Assembly (NCBI GenBank): GCA_017311315.1
Contig: CM029631.1
Span: 8,738,514-8,802,513 of the forward strand
DNA length: 64,000 bases
Reading direction: 5' to 3'
From: Dendrocalamus latiflorus
Lineage: Eukaryota > Streptophyta > Magnoliopsida > Poales > Poaceae
A program made the translations under genes and the position numbers. The notes below the pieces were generated by a model, which was given only the letters and a program-made list of their open reading frames with translations, did no database searches and was not told where the DNA came from. Shown one piece after another: positions 1-12,796 of the stretch (the stretch's first letter is position 1; each line of letters begins with the position of its first letter).

Positions 1-1609
1 GTCTTATTTTGGTTTTATGTATACCTAGCTCAACAACTCCTTGTTGTATCGAGACATAGCTTTTTTTCACAGAGACACATAAGCAGTTTTTGGAAAATAC
101 AGATCGAAAAGCGAACAGTTACACCATTCAACCATATGAATTATTTCAAAGCATTCGTAGGTGAGTGGCTTATTTCACAGAGCAGATTCACCTAATATTA
201 GTAACATTGGCTATTTTCAATACGGTGTCACATCTAAAACCTAATGCACTTAGAAGGGACCATTTTATTTTAGCTCAAAGGTGAATATGGGTGAAAGGAA
301 AGAGATGGAACATCGTTTGGCAATAAAAAGGTTGATGAAACGAAAGAAAGGACTATCTTCTGTTCCTAGTTCCTACACATAGTACAGCTCATGCTACCAC
401 TTGGTCCTTTAATACTACAGAAATAGCTTCTACATCACCAACACATGGAACTTAATAATTCCTCCCTGGAAGCTAGTAGACCAAAAACAACACCCAACAA
501 AGATGGCACAGATTTGTTCTCATGTCCATATGCTATGCTTAGCCTTTTGGATCTACCAAGCATGCATGGGGCCTACTAAATTAAGCCAAAGATTATCCCA
601 TAATTTAATACCAAGCTAGCAATGTGCCAAATGCAGAGGCTGCTTTTGTGAGAACAAGATCATGGAGAACACCACTTACTCCTATCCACCTTTTCACGGT
701 GACAAGCATTGCTCCCCGCACTGCCTAATTTGCTCTCCTGCTTTCTTAATGCCCTGTGACTCTGAAGTAACCTGGAAAAGATGGAACCTTGTGCTTTAAG
801 ATTGTCACTAGGCATTTCGATCGTACGGTCACGCGACAACATCTATGTCCACTCGTGCCAATGGAATCGCTTCTGCTTTCAGCCTCCAGCTACCATGGGA
901 CAAGGAATTGGGATAATGAAAAGATAAGAGGAGAAACGAAGGAAAAGAGGTTGAAAGTTGAAACAAAAAAGGCAGGTAAAATTATGCCCACCTCCCAACA
1001 GGCCTGTGTTGATAGATTGATGGACATGTAGGCGAGTTGAGTGGGATAGGGTTCCATATTCCGTGGCTCCATTATTGCTCCCATCAACCCCAACGATATC
1101 AAACCCCACTTTGCTTGACTGCTAAAAAAACCCTCATCACAAGACCCTAATGGAGGACGCAAGAATGTTTATTAATCACTAGCAAGCGTTTGGAAAAAGG
1201 TGGGGAAAAAAGAGAGGCTATAAACCAAAGACGCGACCCATTTTAGGCAGATCTCACGCGGCTGGAAAGTGGCTCGATTCCTGCACCTCGGCTCGCAAAG
1301 AAAGCCGAAGATCACACAAATATTATTTGTGCTCGTGCTGCCCCCATTAAGGGGCAATTTGGCATCAGATTATACTTATCCTTGTCCTCAGGACGGAGCC
1401 AAGATTTAGATATAGGATGACCAAACAGATAATAAATTTTTTTGCTAAGAAAGTGACAATCACATAAAATATAATATAATAATACAAAAAAAGTTGTATT
1501 TCTATTAATTTGAATGTAGCTCTAGCTCTATCCCCATTGGAGAGTTGGACGAAGCACAAATGATGGCTACTCCATCCATCATTCCCAACCCTATTTGGTG
1601 AGAATCTAA
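1..1609. other. Intergenic, no gene recognised
   Basis: AT-rich non-coding DNA. The open frames here are short, overlap on both strands and match no family I recognise. I see no LTR, tRNA or clear inverted-repeat boundary. Confidence 0.5.
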
Positions 1610-2136
1610 GGGCATGTTCTTTTCCTCCGAAGCTGGTGGCTTTTGGCTTTTACTACAGTACCTAACTTTCAAACGGAGTATTTTCTCAAGACGGGGTCTA
1701 CAAGCAGTGGCGGAACCAGGGGGGCTAGCAGGGGCTGTGTCCCCCCCAACACAGTAATTTTTTTTAATACCCTGTAAATATTTCAGTGCACAGCACAGTA
1801 AATCATCAATTCATCCATTTCTGATCATAATATTGTGATTTTTCGTTATGAATACTAACTACATATATAAAAACATTGAAAAAACCGTTGAGACATACAC
1901 TTGATGTATATATTTATCACACTTATGAGATGTCATCATGTTACCCGGCCCCCCTTAATCAAAATCCCTGGTTCCGCCACTGTCTACAAGTTAAACGATA
2001 TACGCGTTAAAAGCCCAACATCTATACCAGCCAAAATCGCAAGTGAGTATCTCTCTCCGTAATCAATACCGTAAATAGCCAAAATTCAAAAATTTCAGCC
2101 AAAAACCATAAGCCACAGCCGTTGCCAAACAGGCCC
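1610..2136. mobile_element. PIF/Harbinger-like MITE, interrupted by a hAT MITE
   Basis: Terminal inverted repeats begin GGGCATGTTCTTTT on the left and, reverse-complemented, GGGCCTGTTTGGCAAC on the right. A TAA target duplication lies at 1607-1609 and 2137-2139. The element has no coding capacity. Related copies with the same GGGCCTGTTCTTTT-type end occur at 43838-44080, and in decayed form near 12120-12345 and 28690-28930. A second element (1705-1982) is inserted inside it. Confidence 0.75.
1705..1982. mobile_element. hAT-type MITE nested in the 1610-2136 element
   Basis: The ends are CAGTGGCGGAACCAGG and its inverted copy, CCTGGTTCCGCCACTG. They are flanked by a perfect 8-bp target duplication TCTACAAG (1697-1704 and 1983-1990). 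An 8-bp duplication with CA...TG ends is the hallmark of hAT transposition. At 278 bp it is non-coding and non-autonomous. Confidence 0.9.
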
Positions 2137-2139
2137 TAA

Positions 2140-3158
2140 GAGCAACTCCAGCAGTAGCCCTCAAAACAGGGCCCCTACTTTTCATTTGAGGGCTCCCCCT
2201 ACTTTTGAGGGCCCTGTTTTCTGGGCTGCACTCCAGCAGGAGCCCTCAAAACAGGGCCCCTACTTCTCAATTCCCTCTATTTCCTCACACACTATATGCA
2301 TATGTATGGGGCAAAAGCACAATACACAATAAAATATTTATGATTTCACAATGAGGAACAATATTTAAATATATGAATTCAAATACGAATATTCAAATTT
2401 AAATTCAAATTTGTTCCGAATTTAAATTGAAAACACAAAGTTCATCACATAACATTCAAATTTGTTCCGAATTCAAATATGAATTCAAATTTAAATTCAA
2501 ATTTATTCCGAATTTAAATTGAAAGCACAAATATGAATTCAAATACGAATATTCAAATTTAAATTCAAATTTGTTCCGAATTTAAATTGAAAGCACAAAG
2601 TTCATCACATAACATTCAAATTTAAATTCAAATTTGTTCCGAATTTAAATACGAATTCAAATACGAATATTCAAATTTAAATTCAAATTTGTTCCGAATT
2701 TAAATTGAAAGCACAAAGTTCATCACATAACATTCAAATTTAAATTCAAATTTGTTCCGAATTTAAATACGAATTCAAATACGAATATTCAAATTTAAAT
2801 TCAAATTTGTTCCGAATTTAAATTGCACAAAGTTCATCACATAACATTCAAATTTAAATTCAAATTTGTTCCGAATTCAAATATGAATTCAAATACGAAT
2901 TCAAATACGAATATTCAAATTTAAATTCAAATATGTTCCAAATTTAAATTGAAAGCACAAATGTTCCACAAAAAACGAGGAAAGCTGAAAAATGAGAGCC
3001 GGAGTAGGGGGCCCCTAGGAATGAGGGCTTGGAGACCTCATTTGAGAGGCCTCCTATTTTTGAGAGCCAAGTAGGGGCCCTGCTGGAGTTCAGTTTTTTA
3101 CTCTGGCTCTCAAATATGAGGTTTGAGGGCTCAAGTAGGGGTCCTGCTGGAGTTGCTC
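2140..3158. mobile_element. MITE with GAGCAACTCCAGCAG ends and TAA duplication
   Basis: The inverted ends are GAGCAACTCCAGCAG and CTGCTGGAGTTGCTC, with TAA on both sides (2137-2139 and 3159-3161). This suits PIF/Harbinger. The left TAA is also the right target duplication of the 1610-2136 element, so the two abut through one shared trinucleotide. The interior holds an AT-rich tandem array. A 401-bp relative lies at 53652-54052. Confidence 0.8.
2345..2960. repeat. AT-rich imperfect tandem array inside the MITE
   Basis: A block containing GTTCATCACATAACATTC recurs near 2440, 2600, 2718 and 2832, a spacing of about 114-160 bp. Between the copies lie alternating AAATTCAAATTTGTTCCGAA-like words. 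The array is non-coding and probably expanded by slippage or unequal exchange after insertion. Confidence 0.75.
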
Positions 3159-3744
3159 TAACTCACCCCCATCCTCAGCTCCTCTGCCCACCATGCATCT
3201 TTATTTCTTCGATCGTTTTCCCTCCTTTTCCCTTTGCCATCTCAAGAATCAAGATCAGATGCTTCCTCCCTTACCACAAGTATGATGCATGTTCAAGTTG
3301 GGGGTATATGATACGTCAAAGCCAAGGTTACGTTGTACCCTGACCTGCAACTCTCTCCGGCACTGCAACTGCAAGGCGCTCGTACATCTGTACTGTTGCC
3401 TCACGCACCCAAGCGTGTATAATTGAAGAGCTGCCGCGTGTCTGCTTCGGCGGCCCACCGGGCATAATCAATTAGGATCGCTATTAGCAATCTTCCTTTT
3501 AGTTTATGGCTTCTTTAGAATATATATATATATTCTTTTATCGTCTTTTTAAAATGGTTTATTGGAATAAATTTTTCAAAATGATTTATCGGTATTCGGT
3601 TTATTCACACAAATACTTGTGGCAGTCGAAAAGAATCCACTCATTTTCTAGCCAAGTGATTGGAGTGCTGCACTGTGCGAGATCCTAACCGACGAGAGGA
3701 AATCAAGAAATACTCCTGCCAGTGTAGTACTAGCATGTGTATTA

Positions 3745-3975
3745 GAGCATCTCCAATAGTATGAGCTAGTTACTAGCTCTAAGACAACTTCTCTAATAGT
3801 ACTAACTTTTAGCACATAGCTCATAACATAAATAGCCTTACATGGCACTCTCACATAATCTTGGAATGTGTGTATGAGACTAGCTCTTGATCAAGAGATA
3901 GTTGTTCTCTCTCTTCTATTAAAATATAAAATAATATGCTTAGAGCTAACTCATAAGTTACTATTGGAGATGCTC
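3745..3975. mobile_element. Tourist-like MITE (TTA duplication)
   Basis: The inverted ends are GAGCATCTCCAATAG and CTATTGGAGATGCTC. TTA is duplicated at 3742-3744 and 3976-3978. The element is 231 bp, non-coding, and typical of grass PIF/Harbinger-derived MITEs. Confidence 0.85.
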
Positions 3976-3978
3976 TTA

Positions 3979-6546
3979 CATTACAGGTCAAGTTTCCAAT
4001 GCAAGTGCATGCTTGGCTTGGCTTGAAACAACAGCCAAATGCACTCCACGTTGCCGGAAGTACTAGATAGCAGCAGTTGTGTGGTAACTTCCCCATGCAG
4101 GTTTCATCCAATTAGCATGAAGAAAGTATAACCAGTGAGAAATCAGGGGTGTAGGAAATTCCCCGTAAAATGATTAAGAGTTTATCAACCGTCCCCGCCT
4201 CAATGACCCCGATCGGACGGCACACGCTTGAGGACGGCAACAACAACAGCACGGTGTTGCTTACAAGTTGCACACATATTCTAGCTAGCAAGTTTCCATT
4301 CCTACGAATTCAACATACTGCAGATATTTTTCTTCTCTAACAACCGTTTCACACCTTTTTTTTTCTAATAGGGGGACCAGTTTAGGTATGGATTGTTGAG
4401 CTCACGATCAACACGGCACAGGGGAGAAGATTAAGAAGAGGCCAAGTCCAAGCCTCATGAGCTTGCTGCTCCTTTCAGCCTCCTGTGGAGTAGTGGTCCA
4501 TCTTGAGCTTGCTTGTAGGCCAGAAACGCCCCACGGCACCTGCACGCCACACAACACGCCCCACGCTGTTGGCGTGGTGAGGGCTCCCGTCTCAACCCAC
4601 GCGCCGGTGGCGGTGGCGCTCCGAGCGTGCGTCAATCTCGCTCTACAAAATCGTTACGAATAGACATGATTATACTCTTTAGGGCTTTGGCTTCTCCGAA
4701 AGTCGAAAAAAAAGTGGCTTTTTGAGATGAATTTTCTAAACGGCTTCTCGAGTTTAAACTCGTGTGCGCTGTCCGTGTCAGTGCCTCTGTCGTCTACTAC
4801 CGTCTCGTAAAATGCAGACAAAACTAACAGCTATAGCCAAAAGTCATCGATCGCAGACTAAAAAAACATAGACATTGGCATTAGACCCTAGATGAAGTAC
4901 ACTTGTGGAAGGAATCCATCTGTGTGCACGTGACAATCCATAACTATGAATTTCAAGGTTTTCATAATGCGGATCCTGATCCTACGTAGGACGTAAATAA
5001 AGTAAAGTGTCATACAAAATAGTGATCCGAGAGTCATATAATCTTTGGAGTTGCGATTTTGTAGCTGGGATCCTATCAGGACCTTGCGACCCCAGTATGA
5101 CCTTGGCTTGTATCTCGATCTCAAAATCCCTCCAAAGTCATGACTCATGAGTGCGAATAACGACCGAAAAACATGTCGCACCTCACCTCATCTAAAGGCA
5201 TCGCATCCCAAGGAGAGGAGAGGAGGCCTGACTTTTGATGCTGGCCTCTGAAAATGGGGTGGATGACTGGATGGTGTGGTGCAGCTAGCGGCTGTGCTCC
5301 TCGCAAAAAGAGTTGTGTGCTTTTTTTTTTTTGACTGCGACTTATAATTTTTAACACTAGCGTGAGCATTTGTATGAATGAACCAAACGCCGATAAACCG
5401 TTTAAAAAAGTTGTCCCGATAAGCCACTTTAAAATGACGACAAAAAAACCATCTCATTTATTTGTTTAAGAGAAGTTATAAGGCATAGTCGAAACAAACT
5501 TGGTTCTACCACTGCCGAAAGAGGTGGCCGGATGGGGTCGTTGGTGCCTACCGCCACCATTCGCGTCAGAATCACATCACAACACAAACAAATAGATTGA
5601 ATTGTATTATCTTTACTGCTTAAAAAGAAAATTAGTGATGATGGTTCATCTGTCTCTCCTAACTCCCCTTTACACCACCCTAAAACATTTCTAATAAAAA
5701 CAGAAAAAACAATCTACCAAAAAAATAAATTCCACCATCTTAGAAATTTTTTAATAAGAAAAAACAATATAGCTTTACCAGGCGGACGGTAAAGCCGAGG
5801 CGCGGAGGCACGACACGGCCAAGCGCAGAGACAGAGCCGAGGGTGTGGATAAGCCGATTCCGACAATATCAACTCAACGTGCTGGCATAATATAATTTTT
5901 TATCCGTAGCAAAACATGGGTATTCAACTCTATACATAGATGCACGGATGTGGATGCTGTGCACAATGATGCACGCCTTCCTTTCCCTGCATTTATGCTG
6001 CAACACAGTCGGTCTCCATGCCATCATCACCCTCTGTTCTGGTTTGCGCACCACCTCACAACATGTAACTGTTGCAACAAGGCAGGGAGAGGAAGAAATT
6101 AACCTGGAAATAGATACCATATGAATAATGTTAGTACCCTATATTTTAACAAAAAACGAAAAGAAAAACAGGCGGTACTCAAAATTACAGAACGATGATT
6201 CATCGTGTAAGTTTCCGTTTGCAGAGTTAGAGTTGAGAAGGGTTCACGAGAGCCACCCCAAAAAAACAGTGAGGTAGATTGATGCTGAAGGAAGCAAAAG
6301 ATACAGAGACGAAACGTATGGCAAAAAAGGCAAATGCATCCGAGAAAATATTGTTGGCAGAAAGATGCAGCAGCAGGTGGCTTTCATCAACCAGCAGCAG
6401 CAGACAAGAGAAAACCGGCAGCCCCACACACTGGCTCCGATCATTCAGATCGGAAGCGACAATGCAGCTCGCACAAGTCACTGCCAGGCGTGCATACGCC
6501 TTCACTATTCATAGCTACAAGACGCAGATAGGTTGGCAAATGGCAA
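3979..6546. other. Intergenic with decayed MITE pieces
   Basis: No gene is supported. The stretches near 4680-4860 and 5320-5460 resemble the dispersed AAAAGCC/GGCTTTT-rich MITE families seen elsewhere in the window (3500-3650 and 15730-15950), but I cannot set clean boundaries. The ORFs at 4408-4663, 5145-5457 and 6227-6581 overlap on opposite strands and look random. Confidence 0.45.
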
Positions 6547-6549
6547 TTA

Positions 6550-7994
6550 GGCCCACTTTGATTCGAAGGATTGATGGATGAAAAGTACAGGATTTGGGAT
6601 TCCAAAGGATTGGCTACTGTTGACGCATTTGACTTGTAGGGAACGTATGGTCCCGCTCGATTGAGCTGAAAAGCTGTAGTTTATGACTGAAATTACACTG
6701 TAACTACTGAAATTTTACTGTAGTTGAAGGTGACTTATTTGGCGTAATTAACTTTTAAAAAATTTAAAAATAGAAAAATATGCTAGCTTATCACGGACAA
6801 CGCAAACGAATACGGAGAAAAAAAGAACCGGCAAAAAAGTTCAAAAAAAAGGCCAAAAGTTCAAAAAAAAAGCGAAATTTATGAATAGTGAAAAATAAGC
6901 CAAAAACCAGAAGCTAAAACTGAAACGAGCGGAGCCCCCCTGATCAACTCGGCTTCGGCTTCTGGCTTATTTTTCACTATTCATAAGTTTCGTCTTTTTC
7001 TGAACTTTTGGCTTTTTGTTGAGCTTTTTTGCCGGTTCTTTTTTTCGTATTTGTTTGTATTATACGTAATGGGCTAACATATTTTTTTATTTTTAAATTT
7101 TTTTAAATTTAATTATGCTAAATAAGTCTCTGTCAGCTACAGTGCTTTTTCAGCCAGCTACAGTGTTTTCAGCCATAAGCCCTGAGCTTTTCAGCCATAG
7201 CCCTGACCACCTATAATAAATTCTAGAAGGATACTATTCATTCCCCGTGGTTTTACAGGAATTTTACATGAAAATTCTACCCAACCAACCTTTTGGTAGA
7301 ATTCTTGTGCACGAAGAACGAGAGAGTGGACATGTGAGAAACTCACTGGCCACCACTTTGCTCTACACCTCTACCGCCTTTGCTGGTGCCGTCATCATGC
7401 AAGAGTTGAAGGATGTTACCGTCACACCACAGATTTGGTGCCACCGGCCTTCACCCTGGCTCCTGCCACCATCCTTCGTCCTGGCTCCTACCGCCCGAGC
7501 TGGCATGGCCAGCCCGCCGACCTTCACCCTTGCTCCCACCATTGCCGCCCAAGTTGGAGCCGCCACTGCCTTTGCCCTTGCTCCCACTGTCGCCACCTGA
7601 GCTGGCACCACCGCCTTTGCCCTCACTCCCTCCGCCGCTGCCCGGTTGTTCCTATGTGGATGAGGACAGGTGAACGACAGGGACAGGTGGGGATGAGAAC
7701 GATGGTGTTTGTTGGGTTGAATTAGTGTAGGGATGGGTGGGGCCACCTACAAGTGGCCAGCTAATGAGTTTTATTATAGGATATTAGTTAAATCAGTGTA
7801 ATAATATCTTATATTTATACTAAAAGCAAATGAGATTACTATTCACTCTAAAATTCTTGTGTTCTTACTCTTATTGCAAATCAAACACACAATCCTACAA
7901 GATTCCTGTGTTTTCCGATCCTCTGTTTTACGCATACATTCTTATCGTATTCCTGTGATTTTGCTTTTTTGAATCATGCAAATCAAAGAGGCCC
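6550..7994. mobile_element. PIF/Harbinger-like element with nested foldback and GC-rich cargo
   Basis: The ends GGCCCACTTTGATT and, inverted, GGGCCTCTTTGATT are flanked by TTA duplications (6547-6549 and 7995-7997). Inside are a large foldback repeat (6645-7206) and a GC-rich stretch (7400-7660). The GC-rich stretch is made of degenerate CTGGCTCCTRCC-like units that stay open in several frames on both strands. It could be captured genic DNA or a degenerate tandem repeat; I recognise no protein in it. Confidence 0.65.
6645..7206. repeat. Foldback (long inverted repeat) element
   Basis: Two arms of roughly 280 bp meet near 6940. The left arm carries AATAGTGAAAAATAAGCC and the right arm its complement GGCTTATTTTTCACTATT. 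Sequence related to the right arm occurs singly near 43560-43830 and 60215-60480, each with CTTTTTCTGA and the outer TACAGTG/GCCATAAGCC words. It is therefore a dispersed non-coding family in this genome. Confidence 0.75.
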
Positions 7995-7997
7995 TTA

Positions 7998-9138
7998 GAG
8001 GTTTATAGCATAGCATTAGGGTGGTCATCATCTTGTTCCCACAACAACCCGTACCCGAACCGACAAGTTGTTTGATGAGCTTCAACAAAGGTTGGCCTGT
8101 ATTGCACGAGATTGATTTGTGCAGGTAGCTGGTACATGTTATCTCATCAAAATTTAGTTTAATCTCGCTACCATTGCATTCCATAGTCCGTTGATGGTGC
8201 CATTGGCTGCTTTTTTATATACCCTAGAGTTGAAGAAAGGAGCTACTAAACCCAACCAATAAGATAGACATATGATTGCTCCAGCTACAAGGGTCCCCTA
8301 CAAAATTTGCACAAAGGGATTCTGTACTATAACTACATAACACGGCAAGAAGCTATCTCAAATGCTTTACCTAAATTGATTGACCGGGCTTGTGGGTTTG
8401 GTTTGGTTTGGTAGTGAGCTAAAGATGGAATGATTCATCTCCCTCTCGAGATGCTCAGTCTGATTGACATGGAATAATCGTTTCTTGAGTATTGGGCTAG
8501 AATAATCTCCCTTTGATATGTCTTTACCTGGCAACATGACAGAGATAAAGAAAGATCAGGGAGACTTGCAAACACCACAACAAGGAATTGGATGCAGAGG
8601 GATAGACACCCTCATTACGTGCCAAGATTGTGAAATCTGAACTAACCAGATCACACAATGCTACGCCATGATGGACCCTCCTCCACGGATATATCAATGC
8701 ACACATTACTTTCATCAGATGAGACAACTATAAAAATGACTTGCCACTAGAGGTTATGCAGGAGTACGAAGAAATGAGACTCCAACATGATGCTGAAACA
8801 TAGTCCAAATATTTGTCCAGAACGAGGGATGGTGATGGCCGAGCAGGTTCTGACGTTCAGATCAGGATTCTTTGCTTGCTAAGCGCCAATTTGCTCATTC
8901 AAGCAAGGAAAAGAGAAATTGTTACACAACCTAAATGAGGTGCTTTCTCGTCCTAATGGATAGACATCAGACAGATGATGACAGAAACAGGGGTGGTATG
9001 GACTCCAGACTGGCACCCTTATTGCGACGTTCAATCATTAAAGAGACGTTGAACTAACTCAATTCACAGGGCCTTCTCATTACCAACTCTCTAAAGTTTG
9101 AAAACATACTGTACCCAAGAGTAAAAAAGGTAAGATAC
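7998..9138. other. Intergenic, no gene recognised
   Basis: Mostly AT-rich sequence with only short ORFs. Nothing in it matches a family I recognise, and I see no repeat boundary. Confidence 0.45.
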
Positions 9139-11081
9139 TGTGACACCCTGCATTTTTATTAACCTTAAACGATAAATTATGGAGCTAAACAACATTAATT
9201 AAATAACTAAAAAATAACAAGACAAATTAAGTTCTTTACCCATGCAACAAACCAAATGAAAACATAAGAAAAATGAATAAATAAAATACATTCATAAGTC
9301 TCATCCTAGTGAAATAATACACTATAATGACACCGAATTAATGAACACAATTAATCAAGCAAAACATCACATTAATCAAGCTATAATCAAAATTCTTCTT
9401 CAAATCAAATAACAATATGACAGACTATATTACATCAGGTAATCAATACATCAATTTACATTTCTCGACCTAATTAAGACAATTCTCTCTAGAATATAAA
9501 TAAATATATCACAATTACAATTATACCAGTATTTGCTAAGTCGTAGTTATAATCCACCATTCTGTAGGAAAAACACATGCATTTCGAAAAGAGCAAAAAC
9601 CAAGAAAAGAAGAAAGAATTGCCTTTTGAACCCGTTAGTCTATATCATCCCATAAGGTACGCTCATTGAGGTACTAGGACTGTCCAGGTACAGTTGCCAC
9701 CTCTCGCTAATTGGGTATCATCATTCAACAAAAAAACCTGAATTAATTCGGAGCACAAGAGACGAGTAGAGTGCACGGGCATCGGTGGTGCTCCGTCTAG
9801 GAGGCCAGTGGCCGGAGACTAGAGAGAGGGAGGGGGCCGAAGAGGGAGGGAAGCGACGATACATGGCGGTGGGGTAGAGCTAGGGAGTGCGAGAGACGGA
9901 GAGAGATAGAGATCGAACTGAGGGCCGAATGGCGGATTGGGAGAGATAGGGAATAAGGGGGGAGAGTGGGCTAGCCAGGAGACAAAATTAATATGTTATT
10001 TATGTATAAATATATTCACGTATACATGAAAGTATATGGGGATATATGAAAATATATTCACATAAATACATGTATATAGATGCATGCATAAATAGTACAT
10101 GGCCGACAACAACAAAATGTCGAATACATTCAATTGATAAGCCCACATATTCTTATATCAGTAAAATAATAGCAAATGGTGGGTACAATATAAAATCCAA
10201 ATTTAAATGTGGTAATTAGATTTAATCGATGGGGGTTTGTCACTAAGCCACCCTAACGTAGCATATTATATGTTCCCATAAATTAAAACAGAGCCTACAC
10301 AATAAATGCAGGAGACGGACTGGGTCCAGAGGAAGGACTTCACCTGAGCGCACCTGAAACTAGGATCTACTACCAAATTTCAGGAAGTATGCCTTTGATC
10401 ATTTTGATTAGGGTAAATTCACGTAAAAATTACTTGGCACTAGATTAATATCGTTCTTTGAAATAAAATAAATTTTGAAATAAATCATGTGATTGATGTG
10501 AATAACGATGAGTATGAAAGGGTATGCAGTTGATAGAGCAATCGTCCTACAGATAAATAAGAGGTGGATGAAAGGTGCCCTGGAAAGGAGAGATAGTGGT
10601 AGGTGTGGAGAACTCTACATATGAATTTGATATAAGGATAAACCAACTCTCACTCATGTAACGAGCTGTATTTATCTTATTGACCATAGTCTCGTCAAAA
10701 ATGGGTAGAACTCAATTACCTTATCAAGTTACTATACACTACACATGGGTAAGAAGTATATGATTGTAAGGTTAAGCAAGGGTAGAGATGGGAAAACTCG
10801 TGCGCCTATAAGTAGCACGGTGGAGTGTGAGGTGAAGACGAGATTGGCCTAGCACAACGCGCTAGGGATATATTAGCTAAGTGGAGGTATAGTATACGGA
10901 AATATGAGAAACAACTCTGCACTCTGATTTAGGCATCGCGTCTAAGGAAATGAGAAGAAATTGATTGCAATTAAAGTCAGCAACTATGTGTAAAGTGATA
11001 TCAACCTGCGCAGGGTTTAAAGCGTGATTTACACATATCTCCTAGACTGGAGGCTACAGGAGCCTATCGGTGGTCTTATCT

Positions 11082-11773
11082 CAGTGTTCAAGAAGGCGGC
11101 CTGGGCGGCCGCGTAGGCGCTGGGCGGCAGGGTGCCGCTCGGCCTTGGCCCCTAGTCGGGTGGTTGGGCGGCGAGGCGGTCCAAGGCGGGAAGAAGGCAG
11201 TCCAAGGCGGGGAGAGGCGGCCTAGGCGCGGCAGATGGGGCGACGCGGAGGGAGCGGGGGATGGGGAAAAGTGTTACCGCACACAAGGCCGTCACCGCCG
11301 CCGTCGACTCGCCGGATTCCGGACTTCCCGCGCCAGATCCCACCGCTCCCGTGGCCGCCGCCGGATCCAGACTTCCCGCGCTAGATCCCGCCGCCGCCAT
11401 CGCCGGATCCGGACTCCCCGCGCCAGATCTGGAGAGATGGGGGAGGCGGGCGGTGACAATCTACTGGGGAGGCGGCGACGATCTACGGGGGAGAGTGGGG
11501 GAGGCGGGCGGTGGAAACTGCGGAGAGGCGGCGGTGATTTGCAGGAGAGTGGGGGAGGCGGGCACGACCGCGAATATGCGGGGTTAGTGGGGAGGCGGCG
11601 GAGGATTTAGGGTTAGGGTTATGCGGGGAGGCGCGGTCCGCGCGGAAGGATTTAGGTTGGGCCGTTAGGGTTAGAAGATCTGAACCGTTGGATCTTTATC
11701 AGACGGTCTAAAGTCTGACTAATTGTTTTAAACAATAGTTATAAGATTTGATGACTCGATCTAAGACGTTAGA

Positions 11774-11831
<58 letters not shown>

Positions 11832-11875
11832 CAAATATATACTTATCATCTGCCTATTGTCTTTATTTTTAATTT

Positions 11876-11908
<33 letters not shown>

Positions 11909-11943
11909 ACCTCGCCCCCCGCCTAGCGCCTACTTGAACATTG
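11082..11943. mobile_element. Non-autonomous hAT element with GC-rich interior
   Basis: The ends CAGTGTTCAAGAAGGCG and, inverted, CAATGTTCAAGTAGGCGC sit between perfect 8-bp duplications TCTTATCT (11074-11081 and 11944-11951). The subterminal regions are full of GGCGGCC/CCTAGGCGC words. The interior (about 11160-11620) is very GC-rich with open frames on both strands (for example 148 codons on + at 11164), probably through lack of stop codons. No transposase is present. Confidence 0.85.
11778..11830. repeat. (TA)n microsatellite
   Basis: About 26 uninterrupted TA units lie inside the hAT element. It is a simple repeat, likely to vary in length between individuals. Confidence 0.95.
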
Positions 11944-12796
11944 TCTTATCTCTAAATATGAGTGATTAGTAGATTTATAAACTTTAATTGAGATTATCAC
12001 ATAAAAATTTACTTTCGAAATGATGACGAATGAGATAGGATTGTTGAGTTGATGAATTGTTGGCATGAAAATTGCATGTTGCTATTAATACTTGCTCAGT
12101 ATTTTTTATGCTCACCCTTGTTATTGGCTGATTTCTTTTGGACTTGCTGCTTGTGGATTTTATTTTTTGCTACAGTAACTAACTTTTAAATGGTTTATCT
12201 TTTCAAGGTATGGTCTACATTTTAATTGTAGTATATACTGTACCGACTTTAGCTATATTGACCAAAAACGTATGCGACTATCTCTTTTGCGAATAGCCAA
12301 AATTTAAAAGGCATAAATCAAAAGCTACAACCTAAAAGAACCTACCCATTAACTCTCCTTGTTTAGACATAAGCCAGTTCAAGGATTTGCTCAGTTCTGA
12401 CAAAGTCTACATGGGGGACAACTACCATGCTGAGTGGAATGCAGTGGACCTGTATGAGATGGATGCCTTGTATAGAGGTTGGGATGAGTAGGCGCAATCG
12501 GTTGTCGTTTAAGTGAACCCGAGTACATTAGTGTGTCGCTATCTCCTAGTCTTCGTATTGTATAATTATTAGTTAGTACCATTTCTATTTTCAAGTGTTA
12601 TAATATTTAGATAGAATTGTATAGCCCTGTAACAGACTGTAGCCATACATGATAATGGTATTATAATAATATTGTACTATCTCTAGCTATTATTCTGCTG
12701 TAACACTCTAATATACCTTATTATTTTATTCTATTTTATCGAGTAATAACCATAAACTGGTAACATTTACTAGGTAGTGATGCACGGGTCGTCACA

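Larger units (their letters stand above)
9139..12796 (+). mobile_element. Probable long solo LTR of a gypsy-type retrotransposon, with nested insertions
   Basis: The block opens with TGTGACACCCTGCATTTTTA and closes with CACGGGTCGTCACA, the TG...CA ends of many long grass gypsy LTRs. I see no primer-binding site or polyprotein inside, so a solo LTR fits best. The flanking pentamers GATAC and GACGC match at only 3 of 5 positions, so the duplication is either decayed or absent. A hAT element (11082-11943) and a decayed MITE (about 12120-12345) account for part of the length. The orientation given is arbitrary. Confidence 0.45.

Noticed and set aside
3029..3343. 104-codon ORF at the end of the 2140-3158 MITE
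   Set aside because: It spans the MITE end, the TAA duplication and flanking DNA, and has no recognisable domain.
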